Assembly: GCA_014529385.2 (NCBI GenBank)
Contig: CM043959.1
Coordinates: 54,562,253 to 54,626,252 of the forward strand
From: Adiantum capillus-veneris
Taxonomy: Eukaryota; Streptophyta; Polypodiopsida; Polypodiales; Pteridaceae
Length of the DNA stretch: 64,000 bases
Direction of reading: 5' to 3'
The notes under the pieces were generated by a model. The model did no database searches, had not been told where the DNA came from, and saw only the letters and a program-made list of their open reading frames with translations. The position numbers and the translations under genes are program-made. Positions 1 to 12,985 of this stretch are shown in pieces (position 1 is the stretch's first letter; each line of letters begins with the position of its first letter).

Positions 1-1365
<1,365 letters not shown>

Positions 1366-1564
1366 TGTTAACCCTCACGGCTCACGGACAACCCATCACC
1401 TACGACGGACGTGTATTATGTATTTGGTAGAGTCAGGTACCGGGCTTGTCGGACCAATAGGAAAAGGGTAAGAGTGATCGCCGATGAGAGGCGCACTCTA
1501 ACTGGGACATTCAAGGGATTAGTTGGCTAAGCATGGGCGCCCAAGTGTGAATGGGGTGAGCTCA

Positions 1565-1572
1565 TATAAAAG
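1565..1572 (+). promoter_or_regulatory. TATA box in 5' LTR of element A
   Basis: The sequence TATAAAAG sits in a CTCATATAAAAGCC context that is kept in the 3' LTR (11514-11520) and in the LTR of element D (25831-25838). Conservation at the same LTR position in three copies supports a core promoter, with transcription expected about 25-30 bp downstream. Confidence 0.7.
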
Positions 1573-1681
1573 CCAACTAAACCTAAAATTCACTCATTCT
1601 CTCATTTGTGCAATAGAAGAGTGCTCTTTCTCCATCTCCATCTCCATCTTCTTCTTCTTCACCTCCTTGTGTGTGTGTGTA

Positions 1682-1684
<3 letters not shown>

Positions 1685-1739
<55 letters not shown>
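1685..1739 (+). repeat. (GA)n microsatellite in LTR of A
   Basis: A tract of about 27 GA units follows a short GT run. It is at the same LTR position as longer GT/GA tracts in the 3' LTR (11622-11745) and in element D (25926-26046), so it is part of the LTR and not a chance insertion. Confidence 0.95.
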
Positions 1740-1742
<3 letters not shown>

Positions 1743-1978
1743 TCGAGCATTGCGACGGCACGACGGCGGTGAAGCGGTTGAGCGCGACGTAGCGGCGTCT
1801 CCTTCTTCTTTGCGGCGAGGAATCCTCCACGGTAGGAGCATAGAGCGGTGAGTGACGCACCATTGCCCTCTTTTGAGCTTACTAGTTAAGCTAGTTGTGT
1901 GCTTGGAGCCGTCTATGGCTCGCACACAGTGTTAGGCAAGGCCCTTGCTTCGACAGTGCGGCAAGGAGCGCACATTTT

Positions 1979-1996
1979 TGGCGCCGCTGCCGGGGA
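1979..1996 (+). promoter_or_regulatory. Primer-binding site of element A (tRNA-Asp type)
   Basis: TGGCGCCGCTGCCGGGGA begins four T residues after the LTR end. It matches the complement of the 3' end of plant tRNA-Asp with one difference. A tRNA-Asp primer is known for Athila/Tat-type gypsy elements. Confidence 0.85.
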
Positions 1997-3090
1997 ATCG
2001 CCTTGCACTAAGCCCAAGAGGCACTTTGTGCTTCTCCTATGAGTTGTTTGTAGTAGGAAAGAAGAGGAAGAGGAAGAGGAATGAGTTGTGTTTTTGCAAG
2101 TTGTTAATTTCTGTATTGTCTGCAAGTTCTGTGATTTTTGCATAATGTTGTGTTTTCTGTTTGCACATAGTCTTTGCACAATTAGTAGTCGTTAGCTTGT
2201 TTGCAGTGAATGAATAAGTAGGAAGGTAGTTAGCAATTTCTGTTTGCACACAGTCTGTACACAGTTTCCTGTCAAGGTTTGCCTGCACACAGTCTTTGCA
2301 CAGTAAGGTAGTGAGAGAGGAAGTAGGTGGACAGTTAGCTCACTGTCAGTAAGCAGTTAACAGATTAGTTAGTAGATTAGTTAGTGGTTAGCTGCAGCAC
2401 TGTTAGTAAGTAGATAAGGTAGTGAGCTGTCTGTGAGTTGTGAGCTGTTGACAGAGAGGTTAGGTAGGTGTTGATAGTGTGTGTGGCCAAGAAAGGGTCA
2501 CCTAAACCGCGAGCGGTCGTCGCCTAAAGATCGGGATTGGGATCATTTCCCCAAGCCCAAGCCCAAGCCCAAGCCCAAGCCCAAGCCCAGGCCTCAGTCC
2601 TCAGTCTTATGATATATACTAGACTCACTCTTATATATATACCCTACCCCCTCAAGAGGGAATGAGAGCATGTGGGGCAAGTCCTCCACTCTCCTCCCTT
2701 CTCTTCCCACTTGCACCCTTAGACTTTCTAATTTGGGCCTAGTTCCCTACTAGAAATTGACGGTTTTAGGGATTCCGAGGGCATAAAGTGACCAAACGGA
2801 GGGCTGTAAAGCACGGCACGTCCCTCTGATCGAGACGCTCGTTTTGAGCTATCATACGTTCTATTCTATAGCTGGGTCAGAAAAAAAGGACCAAAAAATC
2901 AAAAAATAAAAAAAAATTTAAGAAAAGACTTGGGTTGCAAAACACCTAAAAATACTAGGTGAGCAGCCTTCACGGGCACTCACTGACACTTCTAGGGGAT
3001 CCAAGTCATATGAACCTACGCTCTGGACGAGTGTAAGAGCACGATCATATTGGTAGTGCCTCCATTTACGCGGGCACCCATTATTCCTTC
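1997..3090 (+). other. Untranslated leader of element A
   Basis: About 1.1 kb between the primer site and gag without a credible gene. It holds three loose copies of a GCACACAGTCTTTGCACAG-like unit (about 2162-2305), a run of AAGCCC hexamers (2550-2590), and TTAGT-rich short repeats. The corresponding leader of element D also has the AAGCCC run, so the leader layout is shared within the family. Confidence 0.65.
2550..2590 (+). repeat. AAGCCC hexamer repeat in leader of A
   Basis: About seven tandem AAGCCC/CCCAAG units followed by a degenerate AGGCCTCAG end. A decayed version occurs at the same place in element D (26690-26737). Confidence 0.9.
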
Positions 3091-3183
3091 ACCCTAGGTT
3101 AAGGACCTTCGGCCGGGACTCAAGGTAGCGCGACCCAAGATCCTCATATCGCGTCTAGTGATTCTTCCTCTGACTACGAAGTC

Positions 3184-5496
3184 ATGGAGGGGTATCCTAC
3201 ACCGAACCCTGATAGTTCAAGTCAAGACATGCATGCCATGGGCCCACGGCCCGGGTCCAGCGTGTTTAGCCGCTTAAAAGAGACCCTTAGTAGAGCTACT
3301 CGCTCCGAACATGCGGTTAATGAAATAAATGAAGCGAGTGGGAAAGTAAATTCGTCATTCATGTCTAAAATAGACCCTATGCTTCTTGAGAGTGTGCATG
3401 TGAATGTTCCATCCACTGCACCTCCTAATCCTTTAGGACTATCTCTCTCTGAGGTTCTACTACCCGATGGTAGGAGTCTTGCCGAAGCACAAGAGATTGA
3501 ACGCTATATGCAAGCAACAAGGGAGAGGGAAATTGAGAACCTACGAAGGCTAGAACAAAATCGAGCCTTGAAAGCAAAGGCTCCTATGACAAAAATCATG
3601 CCAGCCGAGCAACCGAGTGCTCCCAAGGTAGCAGTCACGGAGGGGCAAGCGATGGGGAACAATAATGCTTCCACTTCGAGGGAAACCTCCAGCACGCCAG
3701 GCCTAGATGGGATATTCCTAAACGAAAATTGGGAGTATGACCTACAACCAGAAGCTTTAACTGATCGGTACACAGGACACACCTATCATGTGGGTTGGTT
3801 AGATGTTCTACAATCCACATCGGGTGCTAGTAGCATAGATGAGCAACAACAGAAAGTCTGTGATGTCCTCCATAGGATTGTCGAGTTAGAAAGACAGAAC
3901 ACAGGGATCAACATGCCTTCAACAGGCCTAATGAGATTCTTGGATACGGGAAAGGCCAACCAACCAACCCTGTCACAAATGGAGACTCCCTCAGTGAGCC
4001 CCATTGACCCTCCATATGTTGTTTCACCAGGAGCCTCAGTACAATCTGAGCCCACAAGTGGCAGCTTTACCTTCCCAGATCTAGCTCATCTTTCTCTTAA
4101 TGACACTACGGCTACCATGCATATCCTAGTGGTGAGCATGACAAGAAATACACCATGGAGTTCATTTGTTAACACTGCGCCGATGCCTAGTAGCACAATG
4201 CCCCCAACTATACCTACATGTATGTATCAATCATGTGCACCTGTCGTACCTCAGCCTCATGTAGCTCCTACACCTCCGATTATTCCAAGAGCTTACAATC
4301 CACAATGGAATTATCCAAGCTCTTATACAAGTGGAGCCATGCCATTTAATAATAACATGCCATATCAGGCACCCCCTATGCCTAGGGCCACGCCTGTAAA
4401 CTTTGGACCACCGTCTGGTACACCACCATACAAAATATGGGACCCAAGAGCCGCGCGTATGCCAAGGCCAAGGCCAACTCCCATCTCACATGTGGTTCCT
4501 GGAGCACATCCACCCATTATTCCTGCTCAAATAGGAGATTTGGTAGCATTTGCTCAAACTATCGGTTGCTCTATTGCGGAAAACAAGCGTAGTGCACCTG
4601 ATAGAGAGCCTAGGAGCAAGGCAGTTCAAGTAGCTAAGCTCACACATAAATTCAGTGGAGACGGAGATGCTAGAAAGCATATGGAAGTCTTTGAACATGT
4701 GTGCAATTCCTTGGAAGAGCACAATGAGCTACATAAGTGTAAGGCTTTGAGTTTGACCCTAAGTGGAAAGGCTGGAGATTGGTATAGATCCTTAAGAGTA
4801 GAAGAGAAAACGATCTACTCTACTCTTAGGAGACTGTTCTTAAAAGAATACATACGAGAGGGAGTACTTTGGGGTGTAGCCTCTCAGCTCCAGAAAGCCC
4901 AACGAGAAGAAGGTGAATCCGTGAGAGACTTCATTAGTCGCCTAAAGAATTTGAATTCTCGATGCAATCCAAACGAGCGATTCAACAACAACCAATTGCT
5001 TGATAGATTCATTAGGGGACTACGACATGAAAGTATCTATAATGGCCTAGTCATTAGAGGTATCACTACTTGGGAAGTAGTCACCATGAATGCAATCCAA
5101 TTGGAGGATAATTTAATGATTGCAGGAGAAAGAGTGTCCGCCGAGCCGAAGTCTAGTAGCTCGCAAGCGTCAGGGCATGAGCCAATGAAGATAAAGCCAA
5201 TCGTGAAAGAGCAAACGATATCTGAGATGACTTTGGCAGATCTCACCAAGGCCATCCAAGAAAGCCTTAGGGGTAATCGTGCTCCACAAAACACTCATAT
5301 GTATCCAAGAAGGGAGCAACAATGGTGCTCAATTTTCTTGGGCCCACATACTACGAGTGAATGCCCTACTTTCAGAGTAAAGTTTAATGGGACTTGTAAC
5401 GCGTGTGGTAGGTATGGCCATCAAGCGAAGGATTGCCTAATGCTTAAACGCATCATGGAAAATAGATCGCCTATAGCTTGGGCAGACTCACCTTGA
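3184..5496 (+). pseudogene. Gag polyprotein of element A
   Basis: An open frame of 770 codons encoding the structural protein that packages the element RNA. The N-terminal half is Pro/Ser/Thr-rich and low complexity. The Retrotrans_gag-type domain runs from about residue 475 to 650 and contains FSGDGDARKHMEVF, AGDWYRSL and FISRLKNLNSRC, as in gypsy Gag proteins. Near the C terminus is one CCHC zinc knuckle (CNACGRYGHQAKDC, about residues 738-751), preceded by a decayed second one. The ATG at 3184 is probably not the original start. The same frame is open upstream and matches element D back to an in-frame TAA at 3100-3102, so this copy looks N-terminally truncated. The closing TGA is followed by a sequence still related to D, where the frame goes on to a further zinc knuckle. 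Confidence 0.88.
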
Positions 5497-5631
5497 GTTC
5501 CTGCATTGATGCCTACCCCACCCATGGAGCAACAGTTGCCATTACAGAACATGGTCCCTAGAACCCAAAATGCGGTCCAAACCACACCGTTGCCACCTCC
5601 AGTGCTAGGCCCGCAACCCCGTCATCCAAGA

Positions 5632-7060
5632 GTTACAATCAAATCACAATTGCATTAGAGGGCCAAGCTAAAACTGCTTTTATCACAGAGTTTGGAGTGT
5701 TTGCATTTCGTGTTATGGCTTTTGGCTTAACGAATGCCCCTGCTACATTCCAACGATTAATAAACACTGCGTTTAAAGAATGTCTAAGGGAGTTTTGTGA
5801 AGCTTTCCTGGACGACCTTTGTGTTTATTCTTCTTGGGAGAAGCATTTGTTATATCTACAAAAAATATTTGAAAGGTGCAGATTTTATCGCATCTCATTG
5901 AACCCTTTCAAATGCCAAATTTGGGTTAAGCATGGAGTCATTCTAGGGCATATAGTGTCCAAGAACGGGATATCCACAGATGAGAGTAAGATTAAAGCCA
6001 TTGCCGATTTGCCACCACCTACGAACTATAAAGGAGTTCAAAGATTTATGGGCCATGTTGGTTATTATCGAAGGTTTATTTTAAACTTTGCCGAGATAGC
6101 GCGTCCATTGTACAAGCTTCTTATCGAGTTTCACTGGACGGAAGAATGTCATCAATCTCATGAGTTATTAAAGAAGGCCCTAACAAGTGCTCCAATCCTG
6201 AGAACACCTGATTGGAATGTACCTTTTCATGTGCATATTGATGCATCAAATTTTGCTATTGGGTGTGTTATAACTCAACCAGGAGAACATAAATTGGACT
6301 ACCCTATTAGCTTTGCAAGTCGCCAATTAAATGATGCCGAGATGAACTACACTACTACAAAGCGCGAAGGTCTAGCTATGATTTACGCAGTAAAGAAATT
6401 TCGCTATTACCTTCTTGCTACCAAGTTTGTGTTTTATGTTGATCATCAAGCATTGCTATATTTGGTAAACAAGCCGTGTTCCACAGGTCGAATTACACGA
6501 TGGTTGTTAATTCTTCTTGAGTTTGACTTCACCGTTGTTGTGAGGCCTGGGAGGAAACATGTCATGGCGGATCATTTATCTCGTATCCCTAATGGCCAAG
6601 CTCCCACGGGGGTTGATGATGAATTGCATGATACTCCTTTGTTCATTGTTGAGACAATGCCTGAATGGAGTGAAAAGATTGTTAACTTCTTAGTTAATGG
6701 TTTTCCACCCAAAGAACTGCGAAAAGATATAGCTCGAAAATTAATCAAGGAATGCGAACCCTATTGCTTACTGGCTGGAACTCTCTATAAGAGAGGAAAA
6801 GATGATGTTCTTAGACGTTGTGCCCGCGAGGATGAGTATTTATATATTCTACAAGAGGCACACATGGGCGTAGCTGGTGGTCACTTTTCAGGAAAGTTGA
6901 CTGCCAGAAAGATCTTACAGTCAGGCTATTGGTGGCCCATTTTGTTTAAGGATGCATCACTTTTTGCAAAGGGATGTGATGAATGCCAACAATTCAAGAA
7001 GCCACAAAGAAGTGATAGGATGCCTCTACATCCCATCAAGGTAACCCAAACATTTGAAAA
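5632..7060 (+). pseudogene. Truncated reverse transcriptase and RNase H of element A
   Basis: The frame enters RT after its first third. The palm motif with the DGYSGYN-type box is lost except its last residues. The MAFGLTNAPATFQR box and the catalytic FLDD box (AFLDDLCVYS, near 5805) remain, followed by the conserved connection (VILGHIVSKNGI; YYRRF). RNase H follows with HVHIDASNFAIGC, TTKREGLAMIYAV and YVDHQALLYL. After it comes the integrase zinc-binding region (HMGVAGGH and CDECQQ, near 6860-6990). Compared with D, a stretch of about 3.2 kb is missing between the gag tail and this point. The frame changes near 7061 at the start of the integrase core. Confidence 0.88.
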
Positions 7061-7957
7061 GTGGGGCCGATTAGTCCGGCTGCACGTAACATGCAATCAC
7101 GATATATCATTGTGGCTACCGACTATGTTACCAAATGGGCTGAAGCAAAAGCAACACGAAAGGCGGATGCAAAAACAACAGCTAAGTTCCTCTTTGAGAA
7201 CATTATCACACGTTTTGGTTGCCCCTTTGAACTTGTGAGTGACAATGGAACTCATTTTATAAATGAAGTAATAAAAGAACTCACATCAAACTTCATGATA
7301 TCTCACCACTAGTCTACACCCTATTATCCACAAGCAAATGGCCAAGCTGAGAGTACCAACAAAACTCTCATCTCCATTTTGACAAAGATAGTCGAGGCTC
7401 ATCGCACTGATTGGGACCTAAAGCTTACATCAGCTTTATGGGCTTATCATACTACGTATAAAGTTGCTATTAATTGCACACCGTTTAAGATGGTGTATGG
7501 CCAAGAAGCAGTTATGCCATGGGAGTTTGTCATTCCTAGTCTTCGAGTAGCTTCTCAAGAAGGTTGGGATGGTAACCCCTTAGTGGAGCGATTATATATC
7601 CTGGAAAGGCTAGATGAAGAGAGGCAATTAGCTGTGCGAAATGCTCTAGTGAAGAAGGATAGGAGAAAGAAGTGGTTTGATAGCCATTTAAAGGATAAAG
7701 ACATCAAGGTTGGTGATAAAGCTCTTATGTACGGGGTACGTAATGAAAAGAAGAAATTGAAATACGCTGGTAAGGGACCATATCAAGTGTGTGAAATTAC
7801 CCCGCAAGGTACCATTCGTGTGGAGACTCTAGATGGAATTGAAACCATTGGATTCCTTAATGGGAGTAAATTCAAAAGATATTATGATCCTCTAAGCCAG
7901 GAAGAGTTGCAAGTCATCCATCAAAAGAAGGCTGCCAAGGAACAAGCAGAGCTTTAA
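7061..7957 (+). pseudogene. Integrase core and C-terminal domain of element A
   Basis: This encodes the enzyme that inserts the DNA copy. The catalytic triad can be seen: VATDYVTKW (first Asp), VSDNGTHF (second Asp) and NGQAESTNK (Glu). A TAG at 7310-7312 lies between the second Asp and the Glu, in the same frame. The C-terminal part has GKGPYQVCEI and ends in NGSKFKRYYDP, a GPY/F-type domain. There is no chromodomain, which fits the Athila/Tat branch. The frame is shifted relative to RT/RNase H. A TAA at 7955-7957 separates it from the downstream extension, which is in the same frame. Confidence 0.87.
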
Positions 7958-9280
7958 AAAATCCAAGCAAGAGTTGAGGCTCGAGAACGACAACAACGTC
8001 TTAGATGCCGACGAGAGGCTAATCTGGGAATCACGCAAGCATTTTTCGAGGACACAAATGACGACTCATTAGAATCTGAGCCACCCCTACGATACCCAAT
8101 TGAGCTAAATAGCCCCTACGGGAAAGTACTATACAATGCCTCATTAGATACGGGAGCTAAACACAATTTGTTATCCTATGGAGTTTGGTGTCAATTAGGG
8201 AAACCGACCCTATCCCCGAGTACGATGCAAGTCAAGGGCATTAATAAAAAGAAAACTACTATTCTTGGAGTCCTTCAGACCCCTGTTGTCTATGACAATG
8301 GAAGAATAGTCCAGAGGTTTCTAGTCATGCCCGCGGGAGCTATGGAAGGCAACGTAAGCCTGGGACGCACGTGGATGTTGGCAACCAAATGCACTATTGA
8401 TTGGGATACTGGTAGTGTCACGACGCGACCACCGACTGTTACCCCTATCATTCGAGCAAAGTCACCTACGTTGCAAACTCTAGCAAAGTTGAAGGATAGC
8501 CAACATTCACAAGCCAAGGTGGTTAACTCGTCTTTGCCGGCTACCCATGAACCTAGCACTTCAACACTTGTAGTTGCAGCAAGCAGTAATATTGCAAGTA
8601 CTCAACCTGCACGACCTAAGAGTACATACCAATGGGTCCCCAAGGCCTTACTTCCAACTACCTCAACCCTCCCATCCATTCCAAGAAAAAATTTCCCCGG
8701 AAAACCAAGAGTGCGCCCTAGGAGAGTCAAGACCAAATCACGATGGATTCCAAAACAACTATTAGAAGCCCAAGGCTACTATGATGGAAATGAGCAAATT
8801 TGGGTACCTGAACGTAAAATGTGTCCTTCCCTATCGACAACAAACCCATATGAGTCAAACAGTGTAACGCTAAAGGCAATGGCAGATCGTGGGAAGGGAA
8901 AGATCACAGAATGCTACACACCTAGTCCAAAGCTAGTTTGGGCTCCAAGGCAAAACCAATTTATTCCACCTAGCTCAGGAAGGGGGGAGTTCCATGAAGC
9001 TTCTAGCTCCTCATGTAATACATCCATAGAGGTAAAAGCTTCTACACAGCCTCCATCTATAGTAGTGGACCTCCATGAAGCTACAAAAGAATCCACACCT
9101 CCCAGTGTTCAAGAATCACCTGATGAATCACTTCAAGTTCGATCCTGGGAGAGTACCTTACCACCCTTGCAACTTGACGAGGCACCTAGGGTAATAGAAA
9201 ACTACTGGCAAAAATCCTCACCTATCACCAACTGGAACAATTGGTTTCAAAGGGTGACGACATCATTTCAAACGGTATGA
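7958..9280 (+). pseudogene. Post-integrase extension of A: retropepsin-like domain plus W-x-P-K repeats
   Basis: This open stretch of 440 codons is in frame with the integrase, separated by one TAA (7955-7957). It starts with a basic, coiled-coil-like linker (EARERQQRLRCRREA). A retropepsin-like domain follows: SLDTGAKHNLLS at about 8147-8182 has the Asp-Thr-Gly-Ala active site, and NVSLGRTWML at about 8350-8380 has the place of the second conserved box. The rest is Pro/Ser/Thr-rich with repeated tryptophan motifs (YQWVPKALL, RWIPKQLL, QIWVPE, LVWAPR). Element B has similar tryptophan motifs in its last frame. A second protease domain after integrase is not part of the usual gypsy order. Athila elements carry an env-like frame in this position, but I see no signal peptide or membrane segment. 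Function unknown. Confidence 0.75.
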
Positions 9281-9287
9281 TCTACCC

Positions 9288-9300
9288 AAGGAAGGGGGGA
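9288..9300 (+). promoter_or_regulatory. Internal polypurine tract of element A
   Basis: A GGAAGGGGGGAG purine run follows the end of the extension frame and is followed by TGTTTGTGG, which looks like the usual junction of a polypurine tract with an LTR. The true 3' LTR is 2 kb further on and has its own tract (11311-11321). This is therefore an additional, internal tract. Element B has one at the corresponding place (52876-52888). Confidence 0.6.
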
Positions 9301-9380
9301 GTGTTTGTGGACATCCATTATTCACTTGCTTCCCTCTCAACCTTTCTCCCTGACCTCTTAATCTCCAATCTTAGGGAATG

Positions 9381-9391
9381 TATATATAAAG
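9381..9391 (+). promoter_or_regulatory. Candidate internal TATA box upstream of the small frame
   Basis: TATATATAAAG occurs 80 bp after the internal polypurine tract and about 140 bp before the ATG at 9527. This is promoter-like spacing. It is a sequence match only. Confidence 0.4.
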
Positions 9392-9526
9392 CCTTATACT
9401 CACAAAAACAAGATAAAAAAGTAAAAGAGCAAGAGCCATAACACAAATCATAAAAACAAATTATGCACAAGAACACGACCCTTGTAATATTTGCACTCTA
9501 ACCATCATCTATTTGCGTGTACAGAT

Positions 9527-9949
9527 ATGGCTAGTACGCTAGAGTCATCCACTCCTGCCTTGGGTGAGAGGTACCCTCGTTACTTTTCACAAATATTTCA
9601 CATGGTCTTTCCAGTGCTTGCATGTGAATGGGATTTGATAGGTACGCTAGCATGTGAGAGGAATCTTGAGGAGTTAGAATGGCTGATACGTCTCTTGACC
9701 ACGTCTGATCCATACTTAGTAGAGAGCGTTTCTCCCATTGCACAAGCCTACCCTTTTGACCAAGATGACTATAGGTGTCTAGTGACCTTCTTAGTAAACA
9801 TGGGCACCTATGATGAAGAAGAAAATTTACAGGACTACACGGATGGCACATATGGTCTCATGGATGATGACTTTGTTTATCTCGACGACGAGGATAGGGG
9901 TTTAGCCTTAGGGTTTCCCCCCAACCTCTACAATATCCTATTCCCTTGA
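9527..9949 (+). CDS. Small acidic protein of unknown function in element A
   Basis: An intact frame of 140 codons starting at MASTLESS. The frame is open a little upstream, but this ATG gives the most natural start. The first 90 residues are mixed hydrophobic and charged; the C-terminal third is strongly acidic (MDDDFVYLDDEDRG) and ends LYNILFP. I see no signal peptide, membrane helix or known motif. It lies between the internal polypurine tract and the 3' LTR, where retroelements may carry accessory genes, and it has no stop or frameshift although its neighbours do. Function unknown. Confidence 0.5.
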   Translation: MASTLESSTPALGERYPRYFSQIFHMVFPVLACEWDLIGTLACERNLEELEWLIRLLTTSDPYLVESVSPIAQAYPFDQDDYRCLVTFLVNMGTYDEEENLQDYTDGTYGLMDDDFVYLDDEDRGLALGFPPNLYNILFP

Positions 9950-11310
9950 CTCTCTAGGGGGAGTGCAAATAATTAGGTTAGGGTTCCTTATGTTTTTTGT
10001 TGTGTTCAATAAGTGTTGGTACCTTTTCCCACTAATGTGCCTTCTGGAGGTATTCCTTTTGTTTCCTAGTGTGTACAGGAGCGTGTTGCTATTGATAGGA
10101 TTTGGACCTTCATGGAATCTTTATCTCGACTCACTCTTCAAATCAAGCGCGACCATCAAAACAAACAGGTGTTTCTTGTCCATTAGCATTGCCCCTTATC
10201 TTTTTTGCATCTATGATTGTCTACTTTAATTGTGATTGGTAGCCTAATATTCACCGCATTTGCTTAGTATCAAACATTTAATTCAATGTAATTTTTTGTC
10301 ATAATCACTTGTCTAGGTTTAAAAATCAAGCAGTCCGACTAAGCTAGTTTGACCAAGTTAGGTGTTAGAAATCTTCTCTTAATACCATGGGGAATGCCTT
10401 CCTAATAATCAATGGTTACTTAGGTTCTTAATCCGATTTAGGCAACATTGTGTGAAATGTACTAGGGCTTTCTAGTGGGCTTGACCCTATTGACCTTTCG
10501 CTTAAGTATTATAAAGGGAGTTTACTAGTGTGATGAGCCTAAGGAGGTGTATCAGTGTTATATGACCCCCCAAAGTTACAAAATTAAAATGCTGAAAATG
10601 AACAAACAAAAAATCAAAGTGCCACACTGTAAAATCTTAAGCTGGAAGAGAAATCTCAGCTTGATTTGGTACTTCACTCACATGTATTGCCTATGGTACT
10701 AGAGCCCTAGAGTTTCCCAGTATGGGCGCTTTTCCTTGAAAAGCAAAAAACGCAAGGCATACAAAATAAGCACACACATCAAATTGAATCACTGTGAAAA
10801 CACTTTGGGGGGTCAAAGAAAAGGTAATCAGTCAGGCGATGATTTCATGAGAAATTCCTTTTATCGTAGCTTAACTACAAGGTCCTCTAAGTATAGCCTC
10901 TAGACAGCCCTCGAGCATGAAATACTTGGCTCTCGCGATTAAACAACTTAATTGACCAGAGAAAATTAAGAAGCTTACCCATGGTATTAATATTTGATCT
11001 CTAGTGCCTTTCGACCGTCAAATTAGCGACCCCAGACTTGTTTAATTTTTTACCTTTACATCTGTTTATGCATTTGATTACATTGAAATTTAATGTTCAT
11101 TGCTGACAAATTGTTTGAAATTCTTTGACCAATCAATTTGTCTACCTAAAACTGCATATGCTTTTTAATCACTTATGAGAATGCAATTACTATGCCAATG
11201 TTGTTTGATTTTGCAGTGACTGAAGAAGGCTAAGGACATTCATCTCAAATGCTCTTCCATCTCGACGAACGAGCTTCAACTCAATAGCTTCCGAGGACGG
11301 AATCTACATT
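9950..11310 (+). other. Non-coding 3' region of element A
   Basis: About 1.4 kb with no credible gene. It begins with CTAGGGGGAGTGC (a second GGGGAGTG, like the one at the internal polypurine tract), becomes AT-rich, and ends just before the terminal polypurine tract. Frames in it are short and of low information. Confidence 0.6.
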
Positions 11311-11321
11311 AGGAAGGGGGG
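11311..11321 (+). promoter_or_regulatory. Terminal polypurine tract of element A
   Basis: AGGAAGGGGGG lies immediately left of the 3' LTR, where plus-strand DNA synthesis is primed. Confidence 0.8.
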
Positions 11322-11323
11322 CA

Positions 11324-11968
<645 letters not shown>

Positions 11969-11973
11969 ATTCT

Positions 11974-12817
11974 TGAACTATATCTTGTTATCATCATTAC
12001 CTTGTACAAAATTTATTTTCAACTACAAATAAATTATTTTGCAATGCCACTGTACTTTTCTAGAATTGTTAGTCTGTGAACAGTTAGTATTCGTTTGCGT
12101 ATATTTATATAGATTTAAAACTGCTACACACACACACACACACAAAACTCACGTAAAAGCTTTTACAAGGCTGCTTCATTTTTTCTTGAGTTTATAAAGT
12201 CAATTTCCTCAAAGCATCATTCATAGTCTTAGGAGGGTCAACTTGATGAGTATAGTTCTTGATCATGGTAGATTCTAAAATGCAAGGCTATATTTCTAAA
12301 AACCCTCTAGCTAACATATTTAAACATATCAAGAGGGTTTTCTTAAATACACCATCTAATGTAAGTAGCATTTGATTTAAATTTATAAAATAAAGACACT
12401 TAAGTGTCCTCTTTTGGTACCAAACTAGTGTTAGAGCATTATCCTCGTCAGGGGGAGGTCATGGGTTTAAGCCCAGGGGGCACAAAGCAGACGCTCCATT
12501 TTTCCTAAGTATCCATGAGCCTCAAGATTCCTGTGGAGGATCAACAACCGTTGATCCCAATGCTTTGCCCTCATAAGTACCCCGTGGGGTTTAGTGTGGA
12601 GGACCTACCAAAATCACTAAAAGCTGGAGCTTTAAAGACATTCACCATATACGTACTCCTCTACCAATAGCAATTTTTTCAGGATAATCATTTGTTTTTT
12701 TTAAATTGGGGGAAGCATCACTAAGGCCTCACCCCTTTCGGGCAGGCCAATAAGATCTTTGAAGATCTTAGGCGATCATCTTTTAAAGGAATCTCTTTTT
12801 AGATCCCTAGCCAAGGC
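11974..12817. other. Spacer between element A and the LINE, with a SINE-like unit
   Basis: AT-rich sequence without a gene. It contains a short CA run (12127-12144) and the SINE-like unit at about 12412-12634. Confidence 0.55.
12412..12634 (+). mobile_element. SINE-like unit with tRNA-type promoter
   Basis: A box-B-like GGGTTTAAGCCC (about 12462-12474) lies at tRNA-like distance after a box-A-like region (TAGTGTTAGAGCA, about 12427-12439). This is the head structure of tRNA-derived SINEs. A related TAAAGACA occurs on both sides (near 12391 and 12633) and might be a target-site duplication. Boundaries are tentative. No full cloverleaf is present. Confidence 0.4.
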
Positions 12818-12985
12818 TAAGGCAGGATGTGGAAGCTATTGAACCTCAAGCATGGCCCTCATTGGTGTGTAGAATCCAATCAGCAATAAAACGTGCAAGG
12901 TTAAGGCAGGATGTGGAAGCTGTTGAACCTCAAGCATGGCCCTTATTGGTGTGTAGAATCCAATCAGCAATAAAACGTGCAGGGC
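12818..12985 (+). repeat. 84-bp tandem duplication in LINE fragment
   Basis: Two copies, 12818-12901 and 12902-12985, almost identical, each encoding 28 residues beginning RQDVEA. The unit length is a multiple of three, so the frame is kept. Confidence 0.93.

Larger units (their letters stand above)
1366..1974 (+). repeat. 5' LTR of element A
   Basis: Starts TGTTAACCC and ends GCGCACA, directly before the primer-binding site. It matches 11324-11968 over its length. Differences include about 15 extra bases near the left end and different lengths of the internal GT/GA tracts. A TATA box lies at 1565-1572. The region from about 1595 onward, including the GA tract, would be transcribed. Confidence 0.93.

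Noticed and set aside
9527-9949. Envelope-like protein of element A
   Set aside because: No signal peptide, membrane helix or cleavage site is visible in the 140 residues.
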